Positions 8,670-16,752 of a stretch of DNA of 64,000 nucleotides are shown here, one piece after another. The notes beneath the pieces are model-generated. The model saw only the letters and a program-made list of their open reading frames with translations, was not told where the DNA came from and ran no database searches. Origin of the DNA: Bradyrhizobium sp. AUGA SZCCT0283 (GTDB taxonomy: Bacteria; Pseudomonadota; Alphaproteobacteria; Rhizobiales; Xanthobacteraceae); assembly GCF_018130385.1 (NCBI RefSeq), contig NZ_JAFCLU010000023.1, forward strand, positions 59,085-123,084, read 5' to 3'. The position numbers and the translations under genes were made by a program. Every line of letters starts with the position of its first letter. Position 1 is the stretch's first letter.

Positions 8670-11015
8670 GTGGAGATCAGACGCATCACGCAGCACAACC
8701 GATCGTCCAGATCGGGGCTGGCTGCTTGCCGGCTTGCGGGCGCCCTCGGCTTGATTTTCGCGGCGCCTGCCGTCGCCGAAACCGTACCGCCATCGAAAGG
8801 GTCGATCATCGTCGAGGGGAACCGCCGCGTCGATGCCGAGACCGTACGCTCCTACTTTCACGCAATGCCCGACGGGCATTTCGACGATGCCGCGCGCGAC
8901 GCGGCGTTGAAAGCGCTGATCGCGACAGGCCTGTTCGAAAAGGTTTCCATCGAACGCGCCGGCGGGCGGCTTGTGGTGCATCTTTCCGAAGCACCTGTGC
9001 TCGACCGCGTCGCATTCGAGGGCAACAAGAAGGTCAAGGACACCGACCTTGCCGCCGCCGTCGAAGCGAAACCGCACGGATCGCTGCAGCGCGCCACCGT
9101 GCAGGCCGACGTCGGCCGCATCATCGAGGCATACCGGCGTGCCGGCCGCTCCGAGGTCAGCGTCGATCCGCAAATCATCGACCGCGGCAATGGCCGGGTC
9201 GACCTCATCTACGCCATAGCGGAGGGAGCAAAAACTCCGGTACGGCAGATCGACTTCACCGGCAACAAGGCCTTCGGCAAACGGCAGCTCCGCGCCGTGA
9301 TCAAGACCTCCGCCCACCATATGTTGAGTTTTTTGACCGGCGGTGACGTCTACGATCCCGACCGCACCGCGCAAGACCAGGAACAACTGCGGCTTTATTA
9401 CCGCGGCAAGGGCTATGCCGATGTCAGCGTCTCATCGGCAAAGGCCGAGTATGATCCAGCGGCGAAGGGTTTTACGCTCAGCTTCGCAATCGATGAGGGC
9501 CCGCTCTATCGCTTCCGGGAAGTCAGCGTCGCCTGCAACGTCCCGGGCATGGATTGCGACAAGCTTCGCGCCCTCCCCACCGCCCATCCGGGCGCGGTGT
9601 TCGACGGCAACGCCCTGGACAAGACCACGGAGCTGCTGGCGATCGAAATGGCAAAGCTCGGCTATCCCTTTGCCCAGGCGACCCCTCGCCTCACGCGCGA
9701 TGCCGCCACACAACGTATCGACGTCGCCTTCGTGATCGAACAAGGGCCTCGCGCCTATGTCGAGCGGATCGAGATCCACGGCAATACGCGCACGCGCGAT
9801 TTTGTGATCCGGCGTGAGTTCGACATCGCGGAAGGCGATGCCTACAACAAGACGCTGATAGACCGGGCCGAGCGGCGCCTGAAGAACTTGAACTACTTCA
9901 AAACGGTGAAGATATCGAACAGGCCGGGCTCGGCGCCGGACCATGTCATCCTCGATGTCGAGGCGATTGACCAGGCAACAGGCGATTTCAACGTCGCCGG
10001 CGGTTACTCAACCACCGATGGCGCGCTTGTCGAGGTCAAAGTAGGCGAGCGCAATTTCTATGGCACGGGCAAAAACGTCCAGGCCGCCTTCACCTACGGC
10101 CAATATGCGCGCGGGATCGACCTGGCCGCGTCAGAACCCTATTTTCTCGGCACCAAGGTCGCGGCCGGAATCGAACTCTTCGGCCGCCAGAACGACGCCA
10201 ATAGCTACCAATCCTATGGCAGCACCACCTACGGCGCGAGACTGCAGCTGGGCACGCCGATCAACGAGCAACTCGGCGTGCAATGGCGCTACTCGATCTA
10301 CAATCAGAACATCACGCTTTCGCCGAACGCTTCGGGTCTGACGTCCTCGCTGGCCGTCCGGCAGGCGGCCGCCGCCGGTCCGACCTGGGTCTCCGCCCCC
10401 GGCAGCACGACGACCTACAGCACACTGGACAACACGAAGAACCCGACCAGCGGAATCAGGTCGCAGCTCAGCCAGGATCTGGCGGGACTTGGTGGCGACG
10501 TCAAATTTCTCAAGACCACCGAAGACGTACGCTATTACAAATCGCTCAGTAACGACCTGGTTGGCATGGTCCGCGCCCAGGGCGGCTACGTCACCGGTTG
10601 GGGCGGCCAGCAGGTGCCGCTGATGAACAATTTCTTCGGCGGCCCAACCATGGTGCGAGGCTTTGCTCCCAACGGATTCGGCCCACGTGACCTGACGCCG
10701 GGCACCACAATGGATAATGTCGGCGGCAGCGCTTATTGGGCGACGACCGCCGAGCTGCAGAGTGCGATCCCCGGCGTACCCAACGAATACGGCCTGAAGG
10801 CCACGGCATTCGTAGATGCCGGCAGCGTATTTCGCTATAGCGGATCGACGGCATCGCTTCAGGTCGCCAACAAGAATGTCGTGCGCTCGTCGGTCGGCGC
10901 GGGCCTGACCTGGGCCTCGCCATTCGGCGCATTGACCGTCGACTACGCGGTACCGCTAAGCAAGGCTGCCTATGACGTGGTGCAGCCTCTGCGATTCAGC
11001 GCGGGAGGGTTTTGA
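8670..11015 (+). CDS. BamA-family (Omp85) outer membrane assembly protein, orphan paralogue
   Basis: 781 residues from a GTG start. A signal peptide ending AAPAVAE is followed by about five POTRA domains (starting GSIIVEGNRRVDAE, DRVAFEGNKKVKD, RQIDFTGNKAFGK, then FREVSV and VERIEIHGNTRTRD). A 16-strand beta-barrel follows, with the conserved loop-6 motif VRGF near residue 662. The last residue is Phe, as in barrel substrates of the BAM machine. Omp85 proteins fold and insert beta-barrels. The canonical bamA normally sits beside rseP, lpxD and fabZ, and none is here, so this is a second or specialised copy. Its last 20 bases overlap the convergent DUF6456-like gene. Confidence 0.9.
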   Translation: MEIRRITQHNRSSRSGLAACRLAGALGLIFAAPAVAETVPPSKGSIIVEGNRRVDAETVRSYFHAMPDGHFDDAARDAALKALIATGLFEKVSIERAGGRLVVHLSEAPVLDRVAFEGNKKVKDTDLAAAVEAKPHGSLQRATVQADVGRIIEAYRRAGRSEVSVDPQIIDRGNGRVDLIYAIAEGAKTPVRQIDFTGNKAFGKRQLRAVIKTSAHHMLSFLTGGDVYDPDRTAQDQEQLRLYYRGKGYADVSVSSAKAEYDPAAKGFTLSFAIDEGPLYRFREVSVACNVPGMDCDKLRALPTAHPGAVFDGNALDKTTELLAIEMAKLGYPFAQATPRLTRDAATQRIDVAFVIEQGPRAYVERIEIHGNTRTRDFVIRREFDIAEGDAYNKTLIDRAERRLKNLNYFKTVKISNRPGSAPDHVILDVEAIDQATGDFNVAGGYSTTDGALVEVKVGERNFYGTGKNVQAAFTYGQYARGIDLAASEPYFLGTKVAAGIELFGRQNDANSYQSYGSTTYGARLQLGTPINEQLGVQWRYSIYNQNITLSPNASGLTSSLAVRQAAAAGPTWVSAPGSTTTYSTLDNTKNPTSGIRSQLSQDLAGLGGDVKFLKTTEDVRYYKSLSNDLVGMVRAQGGYVTGWGGQQVPLMNNFFGGPTMVRGFAPNGFGPRDLTPGTTMDNVGGSAYWATTAELQSAIPGVPNEYGLKATAFVDAGSVFRYSGSTASLQVANKNVVRSSVGAGLTWASPFGALTVDYAVPLSKAAYDVVQPLRFSAGGF

Positions 11016-11571
11016 CGGGGACAGGATGCTCCGTCGCGAACCCATATAACAGCGCCAGCCGGTCGAGGCATTCGCGCAATCGCCTTGAAAAATAGTCGCT
11101 CCAGCGTTTGGTACACAGGCCCCTCCGCTGGCCGACCTGCTCCATGGTTAGACCCTGGACCAGCACGTCATGCACCAGCGCCGAGCCGTCCGCGCCGAGT
11201 TCGCGTTCGGCCCGGTTCAACCGCAGCACAGCCTTGCGCTGGCCCTCGGTGATCGGTTCGCGGCTCTGCCCGCCATCGACATATTCCCGGGTCGGATCGA
11301 CCGCGCGCGGTCCGCGCTCGGCCTTCTCCCAGTCACCCTGGAACGCACGCCCTGCCTGATACTGCGCCTCGTCGATCTGGCGGTGGGAATGCAGGCGAGC
11401 GAGCGGGTCGTTGCGGATCGAACGCAGGGCAATGATCTTCTCGCCCGGCTCCAACGCCAGGGGATTATCGACCTCGACGGTTGCGACTTCGGCATTGCGT
11501 AACAGATCGCGCGTCCTTCGGTCATGCGCCTTGGCGGGATTGTACGGCTTTCGGCGTTTGGCTTTCGGCAT
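10996..11571 (-). CDS. DUF6456-like protein of the repressor-linked module
   Basis: 191 residues with a basic N-terminus (MPKAKRRKPYNPAKAHDRR). The C-terminal half is helical, with VLVQGLTMEQVGQRRG and a final LRECLDRLALLYGFA. This resembles the C-terminal DUF6456 segment found in HTH proteins of alphaproteobacterial prophages and cell-cycle loci. It is probably DNA-associated or regulatory; no enzymatic motif is seen. It is the last gene of a three-gene minus-strand set (GcrA-like, 56-aa protein, this one) facing the S24 repressor. Its 3' end overlaps the BamA paralogue by 20 bases. Confidence 0.65.
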   Translation of the reverse strand: MPKAKRRKPYNPAKAHDRRTRDLLRNAEVATVEVDNPLALEPGEKIIALRSIRNDPLARLHSHRQIDEAQYQAGRAFQGDWEKAERGPRAVDPTREYVDGGQSREPITEGQRKAVLRLNRAERELGADGSALVHDVLVQGLTMEQVGQRRGLCTKRWSDYFSRRLRECLDRLALLYGFATEHPVPVKTLPR

Positions 11572-11618
11572 CTGATGGACTCCTTGAAAGCAGGAGAATT
11601 CGTTTTCGACCGGAAAAT

Positions 11619-11789
11619 CTATTCGATTGATGCGTCCGCTATCTCTTCGCGCAGCAATTCGGACAATTCCTCGCGGCGGCCGCAGCCCTCCGGCTGAAGT
11701 TCGATCAGCGCGCGCAGGTGAGCGATCCGATGCCGGCGCGGCAGCCGTTTCAGCCTGTCGGCCACGCAGATGACAGCAGCGTTGTTCAT
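11619..11789 (-). CDS. Small basic protein (56 aa), translationally coupled to the GcrA-like gene
   Basis: ATG at 11789, TAG at 11619-11621. The start overlaps the stop of the upstream gene as ATGA, a strong sign of translational coupling and of a real gene. The product starts MNNAAVICVADRLKRLPRRH and is a two-helix, Arg/Leu-rich peptide with an acidic tail (REELSELLREEIAD). I recognise no family. It is the middle gene of the minus-strand operon controlled from the S24 repressor promoter region. Confidence 0.68.
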   Translation of the reverse strand: MNNAAVICVADRLKRLPRRHRIAHLRALIELQPEGCGRREELSELLREEIADASIE

Positions 11790-12319
11790 GCCGCCTCCAC
11801 TACGCGCAGCGAAACGATGCTCACCGCGCGTTCAGCGGGCACGATCGGATCGCGGCTCAGATGAAAATGGGGCGTGCAATAGCTCGAACCCGGGCGGCGC
11901 GGATGACCGCAGAAGGTGATGGCCTCGCCCTCTTCATCGCCGCCATAGGGATAGCGGCAGGCGCCGCGCTCCAGCTCGATCAGGGAGAGATGCCGCGGAT
12001 CGATCCGGATGCAGCGCAGCTTGACCGGCTTGATCGCTTTGAACACCGGCGTCAGCCAGGGAAGCGCCGGCGCCCTGAAATTGCCGGGACGGGGCTCAGC
12101 GATCTGGTGCAGGTCAGCAGGCTTGGTCGGCATCGAGGGTTGACGGCGATCGTCCGCTCCCAGCCCCAGGCGCCGGGCGCGCCCGAGCGCAGCACTGCGA
12201 GAGTAGGACGTATTGAATAGTGAATTGATCGCGTGCGCGGCCTCCGAAAAGCTCATGCCTTTGGCAAGAAATTCCCGCAGCGCGTCCGAGTGCTCGGGCG
12301 CCCAGTTCGACAGTTCCAT
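11786..12319 (-). CDS. GcrA-like regulator (paralogue in a phage-like module)
   Basis: 177 residues from the ATG at 12319, which has AAGGA 9 bases upstream; an upstream TTG at 12343 is less likely. The N-terminus (WAPEHSDALREFLAKGMSFS, then SRSAALGRARRLGLG) matches the GcrA N-terminal HTH that helps sigma-70 open promoters at methylated sites. The C-terminus has CRYPYGGDE, FCGHPRRPGSSYC and H, a GcrA-type Cys/His cluster. The canonical GcrA starts with a WT-E-R motif and is strongly conserved; this protein is divergent, so it is a paralogue and not the cell-cycle GcrA. It is divergent from the S24 repressor, with two operator-like palindromes in its promoter. Confidence 0.8.
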   Translation of the reverse strand: MELSNWAPEHSDALREFLAKGMSFSEAAHAINSLFNTSYSRSAALGRARRLGLGADDRRQPSMPTKPADLHQIAEPRPGNFRAPALPWLTPVFKAIKPVKLRCIRIDPRHLSLIELERGACRYPYGGDEEGEAITFCGHPRRPGSSYCTPHFHLSRDPIVPAERAVSIVSLRVVEAA

Positions 12320-12366
12320 TTTTGTTGTCCTTGCTCTTGTCAACGCCGCCCGACGCCGGCAATCAA

Positions 12367-12383
12367 TTTCTGATATTCCGAAA
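12367..12383. promoter_or_regulatory. S24-repressor operator O1
   Basis: TTTCTGATATTCCGAAA, matching the palindrome TTTC-n-GA-nnn-TC-n-GAAA. It lies 48 bases upstream of the GcrA-like start on the minus strand and belongs to a set of three in the divergent intergenic region. Confidence 0.75.
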
Positions 12384-12399
12384 TGAAAGTCAAGCTTGA

Positions 12400-12416
12400 T
12401 TTCTGATAATCGGAAT
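12400..12416. promoter_or_regulatory. S24-repressor operator O2
   Basis: TTTCTGATAATCGGAAT, the second copy of the same 17-bp palindrome, 33 bases from O1 and 25 bases from O3, midway between the divergent genes. This mirrors the multi-operator layout of lambdoid switch regions. Confidence 0.75.
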
Positions 12417-12424
12417 TGCTATGA

Positions 12425-12441
12425 TTTCTGAAATTCGGAAA
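12425..12441. promoter_or_regulatory. S24-repressor operator O3, overlapping the repressor's ribosome binding site
   Basis: TTTCTGAAATTCGGAAA, the most symmetrical copy. Its right end merges with GGAAAGG, the Shine-Dalgarno of the repressor start at 12451. Occupation would shut off the repressor's own gene. Confidence 0.75.
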
Positions 12442-12450
12442 GGTCTGACC

Positions 12451-13089
12451 ATGCTGGACATCAGGTTGATCGAACGGGGACTGGAGAAGCCGGGCAAGAC
12501 CAAGGGTGGATTGGCCGCTGCGATGGGCGTTCGCCCTGGCGCGGTTTCCGAGATCCTGTCCGGGATACGCCTGATCAAGGCGTCGGAAATCGCGCCGATC
12601 ATTGACTATCTCGAATTGAATTCGGTGCCGATCATGGGCCGCGTCGGCGCCGGCGCCTCGATCGAGCCGGAACACGAGCAGGTGCCGCCGGAAGGCCTCG
12701 GCGAAGTCGAACTGCCCTTCCCGATCGCTGAAGAGACCATCGCCTTCGAAGTATCCGGCGATTCCATGCTGCCGAAGTACGAGAATGGCGATATTATTGT
12801 GGTCTATCGCGAGCAGCGCCATCCGCTGTCGAGCTTCTATGGCGAGGAAGCCGCCGTCCGCCTGAAGACCGGCGAGCGCTATCTGAAGACGATCGAGCGG
12901 GGAAAATCCCCGACCTCGGTCAACCTCACGAGCTTCAATGCCAAGCCGATCACCGGCGTCAAGCTGGAATGGATCGGCGAGATCTGCGTCACCCTGCCCA
13001 GGGGGCAGATCGAGCGATTGCGTAACAAGGCGGCAGCCCGGGCACGCAAGGCGACCAAGACGACGGGTGGCCGTACGCCGGATAAATAG
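12451..13089 (+). CDS. CI-like repressor with HTH and S24 peptidase domain
   Basis: 212 residues from the ATG at 12451. The upstream ATG at 12421 would place operator O3 inside the gene, and GGAAAGG is spaced 7 bases from 12451. Residues 1-57 are a short HTH (GKTKGGLAAAMGVRPGAVSE, then ILSGIRLIK). Residues about 90-190 are the LexA/CI-type S24 fold with VSGDSMLPKY, where S105 is the nucleophile, and GERYLKTIE, where K146 is the probable base. Such proteins self-cleave under RecA-ssDNA stimulation and lift repression. I see no clear Ala-Gly/Cys-Gly cleavage site, though GRVGAGAS near 63-70 is a candidate. The 3' tail is basic. Confidence 0.85.
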   Translation: MLDIRLIERGLEKPGKTKGGLAAAMGVRPGAVSEILSGIRLIKASEIAPIIDYLELNSVPIMGRVGAGASIEPEHEQVPPEGLGEVELPFPIAEETIAFEVSGDSMLPKYENGDIIVVYREQRHPLSSFYGEEAAVRLKTGERYLKTIERGKSPTSVNLTSFNAKPITGVKLEWIGEICVTLPRGQIERLRNKAAARARKATKTTGGRTPDK

Positions 13090-13164
13090 CTATCGCCGTC
13101 GCGATTCTCCTAATCGACTGATTCTATCGATGCCGCGACAGCCGCGCCGTCCTCAACGATGCAA

Positions 13165-13181
13165 TTTCTGTTTTTCCGAAT
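13165..13181. promoter_or_regulatory. S24-repressor operator O4, upstream of the frameshifted small gene
   Basis: TTTCTGTTTTTCCGAAT, the same palindrome as O1-O3 with GA changed to GT. It is directly followed by TTGACT, a possible -35 box at 13183-13188. Confidence 0.6.
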
Positions 13182-13195
13182 TTTGACTTGCCTTA

Positions 13196-13212
13196 CTTCC
13201 GTTTTTCAGAAG
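13196..13212. promoter_or_regulatory. S24-repressor operator O5
   Basis: CTTCCGTTTTTCAGAAG, an imperfect but symmetrical copy of the module palindrome, 48 bases before the ATG at 13260. O4 and O5 bracket the putative promoter of the small gene, so it was probably part of the same regulon. Confidence 0.55.
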
Positions 13213-13259
13213 TACTGTCATGGTCGATACCGGCGCACGGATAAGGTCAGATCGCCAAC

Positions 13260-13536
13260 ATGCAGTATTTTGTCGTGATGATCGACTACTGCCGGCGCGG
13301 TCGCGAGGCCATCGTCGACCCGGATATCAAAAGGCGCGAGGTCATCTCCCTGGGTCGCGTCGGGTGAATACAGGAATATCAGCTTCATCCATGAAATCGC
13401 GGATTGCTCGGTCGAGGATATCACCGCCGAGATCCTCAGCGAGGCTGCCCTGCCCGACCTCGGCGCGACCGCCGCCGATCTGCAAGCCAGCCATTTCGAC
13501 CACATCCGCGATCTTCGCAAGCACGAGCGAGCATGA
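13260..13536 (+). pseudogene. Small conserved protein of the repressor regulon, split by a frameshift
   Basis: An ATG at 13260 starts MQYFVVMIDYCRRGREAIVD and runs 35 codons to a TGA at 13365. One frame over, the sequence continues as SGEYRNISFIHEIADCSVED and then ITAEILSEAA up to a TGA at 13534. Joined, these make a coherent soluble protein of about 91 residues with a beta-strand start and a helical end. It resembles small hypothetical proteins common in rhizobial prophage-like loci. A single-base indel near 13350-13365 explains the break. Neither half is a plausible gene alone. It could be a true pseudogene or a sequencing error. Operators O4 and O5 lie upstream. Confidence 0.7.
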
Positions 13537-13701
13537 TCCTGTCCGGTCGCTCTATTCCCTCAAAATATTGTGATTGTCGGGCGGGCTTTAATCGCCGACA
13601 ACTTGCTTAATTATTCTTCACGTAAAGTCTATTCCGGCTGAGCGGACAGTCGCGCTAGATTCGCGATTCGATTCCTCCGACCTCAAAGTTCTTAATCCAC
13701 A

Positions 13702-14889
13702 ATGTATCCGTCAATGAAGGCCGAGCTCGCTGCGCGCGACGGCGATCTCCGACTCTGTCTCCTGCTTGGTATCGCGGCCTGGTTTCTCTTTCTCGATCAC
13801 GTCCCGCACAATGCGGTCAGCCTGCTGACCATGCGCAATTTCGGGTTCAGTGGCGCCAGCGACCTGTTCGTGTTTATCGGCGGCTACACCGCCGCAATCC
13901 TCTATGGAAGGATGATGCTGGAGCGCGGGCTCGTCGTGACGGCAACCCGTATCTTCAAGCGGCTGTGGCAGCTTTACGCCGCTTATATCGTCCTGTTCGT
14001 GATCTATATCGATCTGATCGGATATGTCGCGCGCAAATCCCGTGCATCCGAACTAATCGGCGATTTCAACGTCACGGGCATCGTCGACCATACGATCCGG
14101 ACGCTGATTCATGGCCTGCTGCTTCAGGCCAAGCCGCTCAACCTCGAAGTGCTGCAACTGTTCATCGTACTGATGGCGGTCTTCCCGTTCGTTCTGTTCG
14201 GCATGGTCCGCCGGCCGAATGTCACCATGGCGGGGTCAATCGCTCTCTACTTCGCAGCCCGCCAATTCGACTGGAATCTGTCTTCGTTTCCGGATGGACG
14301 GTGGTATCTCAACCCATTCTGCTGGCAACTCCTGTTTGTGCTCGGCGCCTGGTTGGCATTGAGCGGCGCGAAACAAATGCGCGCCGTACGTACGCTTCAG
14401 GAAGTCGCGGTCCTGCGCACCCTGGCGTGGCTGTATCTGCTCTTTGCCCTGGCCATGACGGTGGCAGGGAAATTTCCGCAAGCCGGCATCGTCCCGGACC
14501 TCCTGCGCGATGCCTTTCTTCCCAACGACAAGGAAAACCTCGCCCCCCACAGGGCGCTTCACTTTCTCGCGCTGGCTTTTCTGTTTGCCTGGATGGTGTC
14601 GCGAGACTGGGCCGGATTCCAATGGCCGGCATTGCGGCCGATCATGACGTGCGGCCAGGAATGGCTGGCGGTCTTCTGCGCCGGCGTGTTTCTTTCGTTT
14701 GCCGGGCACCTTGTATTGATCACGGGCCCGGATTCGCTTGCCATGCACGTCCTGGTCAGCTTTGCCGGGATTTTGATCATGACGGGCGTGGCCTACTACG
14801 TGTCGTGGTCCAAACGGCAGGATCACAAGCCGGCATTCCGGCCCCCCGCAATGACCGGGCTACCGGAGGAGGGTCGGTTCGCCAAATAA
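13702..14889 (+). CDS. opgC: OpgC family membrane acyltransferase
   Basis: 395 residues, about ten membrane segments, with the OpgC N-terminus (FLFLDHVPHNAVSLLTMRNF, then GFSGASDLFVFIGGYTAA). OpgC succinylates osmoregulated periplasmic glucans in enterobacteria. In rhizobia, homologues modify cyclic glucans or other envelope polymers. The start ATG at 13702 gives the typical short cytoplasmic head. It is monocistronic here, about 6 kb from the OpgH gene, and no OpgG/OpgD is in the window. Acceptor and acyl group are therefore inferred only from the family. Confidence 0.87.
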   Translation: MYPSMKAELAARDGDLRLCLLLGIAAWFLFLDHVPHNAVSLLTMRNFGFSGASDLFVFIGGYTAAILYGRMMLERGLVVTATRIFKRLWQLYAAYIVLFVIYIDLIGYVARKSRASELIGDFNVTGIVDHTIRTLIHGLLLQAKPLNLEVLQLFIVLMAVFPFVLFGMVRRPNVTMAGSIALYFAARQFDWNLSSFPDGRWYLNPFCWQLLFVLGAWLALSGAKQMRAVRTLQEVAVLRTLAWLYLLFALAMTVAGKFPQAGIVPDLLRDAFLPNDKENLAPHRALHFLALAFLFAWMVSRDWAGFQWPALRPIMTCGQEWLAVFCAGVFLSFAGHLVLITGPDSLAMHVLVSFAGILIMTGVAYYVSWSKRQDHKPAFRPPAMTGLPEEGRFAK

Positions 14890-14907
14890 TTCGGGCGTGC
14901 GCCTCTC

Positions 14908-15090
14908 CCATGGCTTTGGCTGCCATTTCGGCGTTCGGATTGGTTCGGTCGCAGCACGAAAACAGACCCTTCTGACAGAACCAGCATTGACCGCAGCCGA
15001 TAGTGAATGGAACGATGACGCGATCACCGATCTTCTGGTTCGTGATTTCGGAGCCAAGTTCGATCACCTCGCCACGACCCAGCATCCCCC
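14908..15090 (-). pseudogene. Relic of a zinc-dependent (formaldehyde-type) alcohol dehydrogenase
   Basis: On the minus strand GMLGRGEVIELGSEI, GDRVIVPFTIGCGQCWFCQK and CCDRTNPNAEMAAKAMG reproduce the MDR region that carries the structural zinc-type cysteines. This is best matched by glutathione-independent formaldehyde dehydrogenase-like proteins. Only about 60 residues remain. The N-terminal catalytic-zinc segment, the Rossmann domain and both ends are missing, and the flanks are unrelated. The remainder of the gap up to the Xre-type gene holds nothing I can support. Confidence 0.72.
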
Positions 15091-15292
15091 CACCACCTGC
15101 TTCCTTCGAAGCAGGCAGCGCAACAGGCCAACCTATAGGGGGCAAGATTGCACGTCAAAACACATGGGAAGCCCGGGCCAACGGCAGGAATACCTGATTG
15201 GGACGGGGTAAGCGACCTCCGAACAGCTGGATCACAGGGTTGCAATCTGTCTTGATTTGGACTATATTCAAATTTGGATGAAGAGGCAACCT

Positions 15293-15820
15293 ATGTTGAA
15301 TAAACGGAAATCGCCCCAGATTGAGGCAGTAAAAGGCCCTCAGCGTCTCGATAACTCACGATTTGCTCCGGCTAACCGAAGGCGGCTCAGCGCCCCAGCT
15401 TTACGGACCTTCCTCGCTATCGCTGATCTGTGGGGATTGACGGAAGAGCAGCGCCTCCTGGTCCTGGGGTATCCATCCCGGTCCACTTACCATAACTGGT
15501 GCAAGCAGGCGCGTGAGCACGGCGCTTTCACCCTCGATGTGGACGTTCTCACGCGCATTTCAGCGATATTCGGCATCCACCAAGCGCTGGGGGTCCTCTT
15601 TCCCCAGGAACGGCTCGGCGTTGACTGGTTGCGAAGTCCACATAACGAGGTCGTCTTCGGTGGACATCCGCCGCTCGACCTCATCACTAACGGCTCTCAA
15701 GATGGATTGCTCTCGGTGCGTCGTTTCCTCGACGGCGCGCGTGGCGGCCTCTACATGCATCCGAACACGATCGACGAGACCTTCACACCTTACGACGACA
15801 CGGAGATCGTCTTCCGGTGA
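15293..15820 (+). CDS. Xre/MbcA/ParS-type antitoxin (DUF2384)
   Basis: 175 residues. I chose the ATG at 15293 because AGAGG lies six bases upstream; the earlier TTG (15257) and ATG (15278) overlap a likely -10 element (TATATT at 15263-15268). The N-terminal half carries the Xre-like HTH region (LRTFLAIADLWGLTEEQRLL, then YPSRSTYHNW). The C-terminal half is the DUF2384 toxin-binding domain (LFPQERLGVDWLRSPHNE and GGHPPLDLI). Such antitoxins neutralise the RES toxin and repress the operon. The stop overlaps the toxin start as GTGA. Confidence 0.87.
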   Translation: MLNKRKSPQIEAVKGPQRLDNSRFAPANRRRLSAPALRTFLAIADLWGLTEEQRLLVLGYPSRSTYHNWCKQAREHGAFTLDVDVLTRISAIFGIHQALGVLFPQERLGVDWLRSPHNEVVFGGHPPLDLITNGSQDGLLSVRRFLDGARGGLYMHPNTIDETFTPYDDTEIVFR

Positions 15821-16488
15821 CGGACGCTTTCGCACCCTCGCCGCGGCCTGCCCATCGCCTGATCCCCTCACAATTTCCTCCCATCGGGCTGTTCGATACG
15901 GTCGCGACGGCGGCCGATCTTTCAGCGGTGATGGAGCTCGTCGGTTGGACGAACGACCGCCTGGTGGCCGAACGTATCGACCGGCTACCGCGGGGCGAAT
16001 GGGTATATGGCACAGCCAACTCCAGTATCGTCATGGCAGCCTTTCTCCACGTCGCTCCCGGCGGAATGAGATTCAACGGACCGGAGCTTGGCGCCTGGTA
16101 TGCAGCCGATGATATTCGCACGGCCGCTGCCGAGGTCGGTCATCACTTGCGGCGCGAAGCGGCTGCTCGCAACGCAGCCACGATGAGCCGGACCTACAGG
16201 GCATACACCGCTACGCTGCTAGGGGATTATCTCGACATCACGGGGCAGCAACTAGCACGTCCCGAGGTGTATGCGAGCGATCGTTATGGTGCTTCGCAGA
16301 AGCTTGGCGAGGATATTCGAGCGTCAGGTGGTGCGGGGCTGCTCTACGGCAGCCTACGGCGTCGCACTGGCATCAACATCGTCGCGCATAGACCGCGCAA
16401 CATTGTAGATATCGTGCAAACGGACCACTTCGAAATCACGGTCCAAGCAACAGCACGCACGATTGACGTGCGACAATTATCTAAATGA
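15817..16488 (+). CDS. RES domain toxin
   Basis: 223 residues from a GTG overlapping the antitoxin stop. The RES signature is visible as HRLIPSQFPPIGLFD near the N-terminus, GGMRFNGPELGAWYAADDI in the middle with the conserved Arg and Tyr, and AAAEVGHH with the conserved Glu. Characterised RES toxins (ParT, MbcT, Xre-RES of Pseudomonas putida) degrade NAD+ or ADP-ribosylate targets. The operon order antitoxin-toxin with 4-base overlap is typical of this type II system. The 3' flank (16489-16752) shows no gene. Confidence 0.88.
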   Translation: MTDAFAPSPRPAHRLIPSQFPPIGLFDTVATAADLSAVMELVGWTNDRLVAERIDRLPRGEWVYGTANSSIVMAAFLHVAPGGMRFNGPELGAWYAADDIRTAAAEVGHHLRREAAARNAATMSRTYRAYTATLLGDYLDITGQQLARPEVYASDRYGASQKLGEDIRASGGAGLLYGSLRRRTGINIVAHRPRNIVDIVQTDHFEITVQATARTIDVRQLSK

Positions 16489-16752
16489 GTAATGCACCCG
16501 ACTGAGTTGAACCGCACTGCCTGTCGCAAATTTGGCATGATCTGATGACGCAGTTAGTTTCCAACAAAGCCGAAGCGGACGTTGCGGCTCGCCGCTATTG
16601 AATCAGGTCGACCCCGTCCGGTAGCGCGATCTCCAACTTCGGAATTCGGATTCGCAGGCGAACAATTATGGAATTTCGCACGTGAAAGCATTGATAATGA
16701 AGAGCGCTTCGTCGCTAGGGCAGGCGATGCCTGATCTGACGGCTCGCATTAC

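Noticed and set aside
11015..11571. Possible RTX or phage structural gene at the repressor module
   Set aside because: I looked for integrase, terminase, capsid or tail features between 10996 and 13536 and found none, so I do not call a prophage.
13219..13573. 117-codon frame from the ATG at 13219
   Set aside because: It runs out of frame through a sequence whose other two frames give a coherent split protein; its own product is Arg/Ser-rich and not protein-like.
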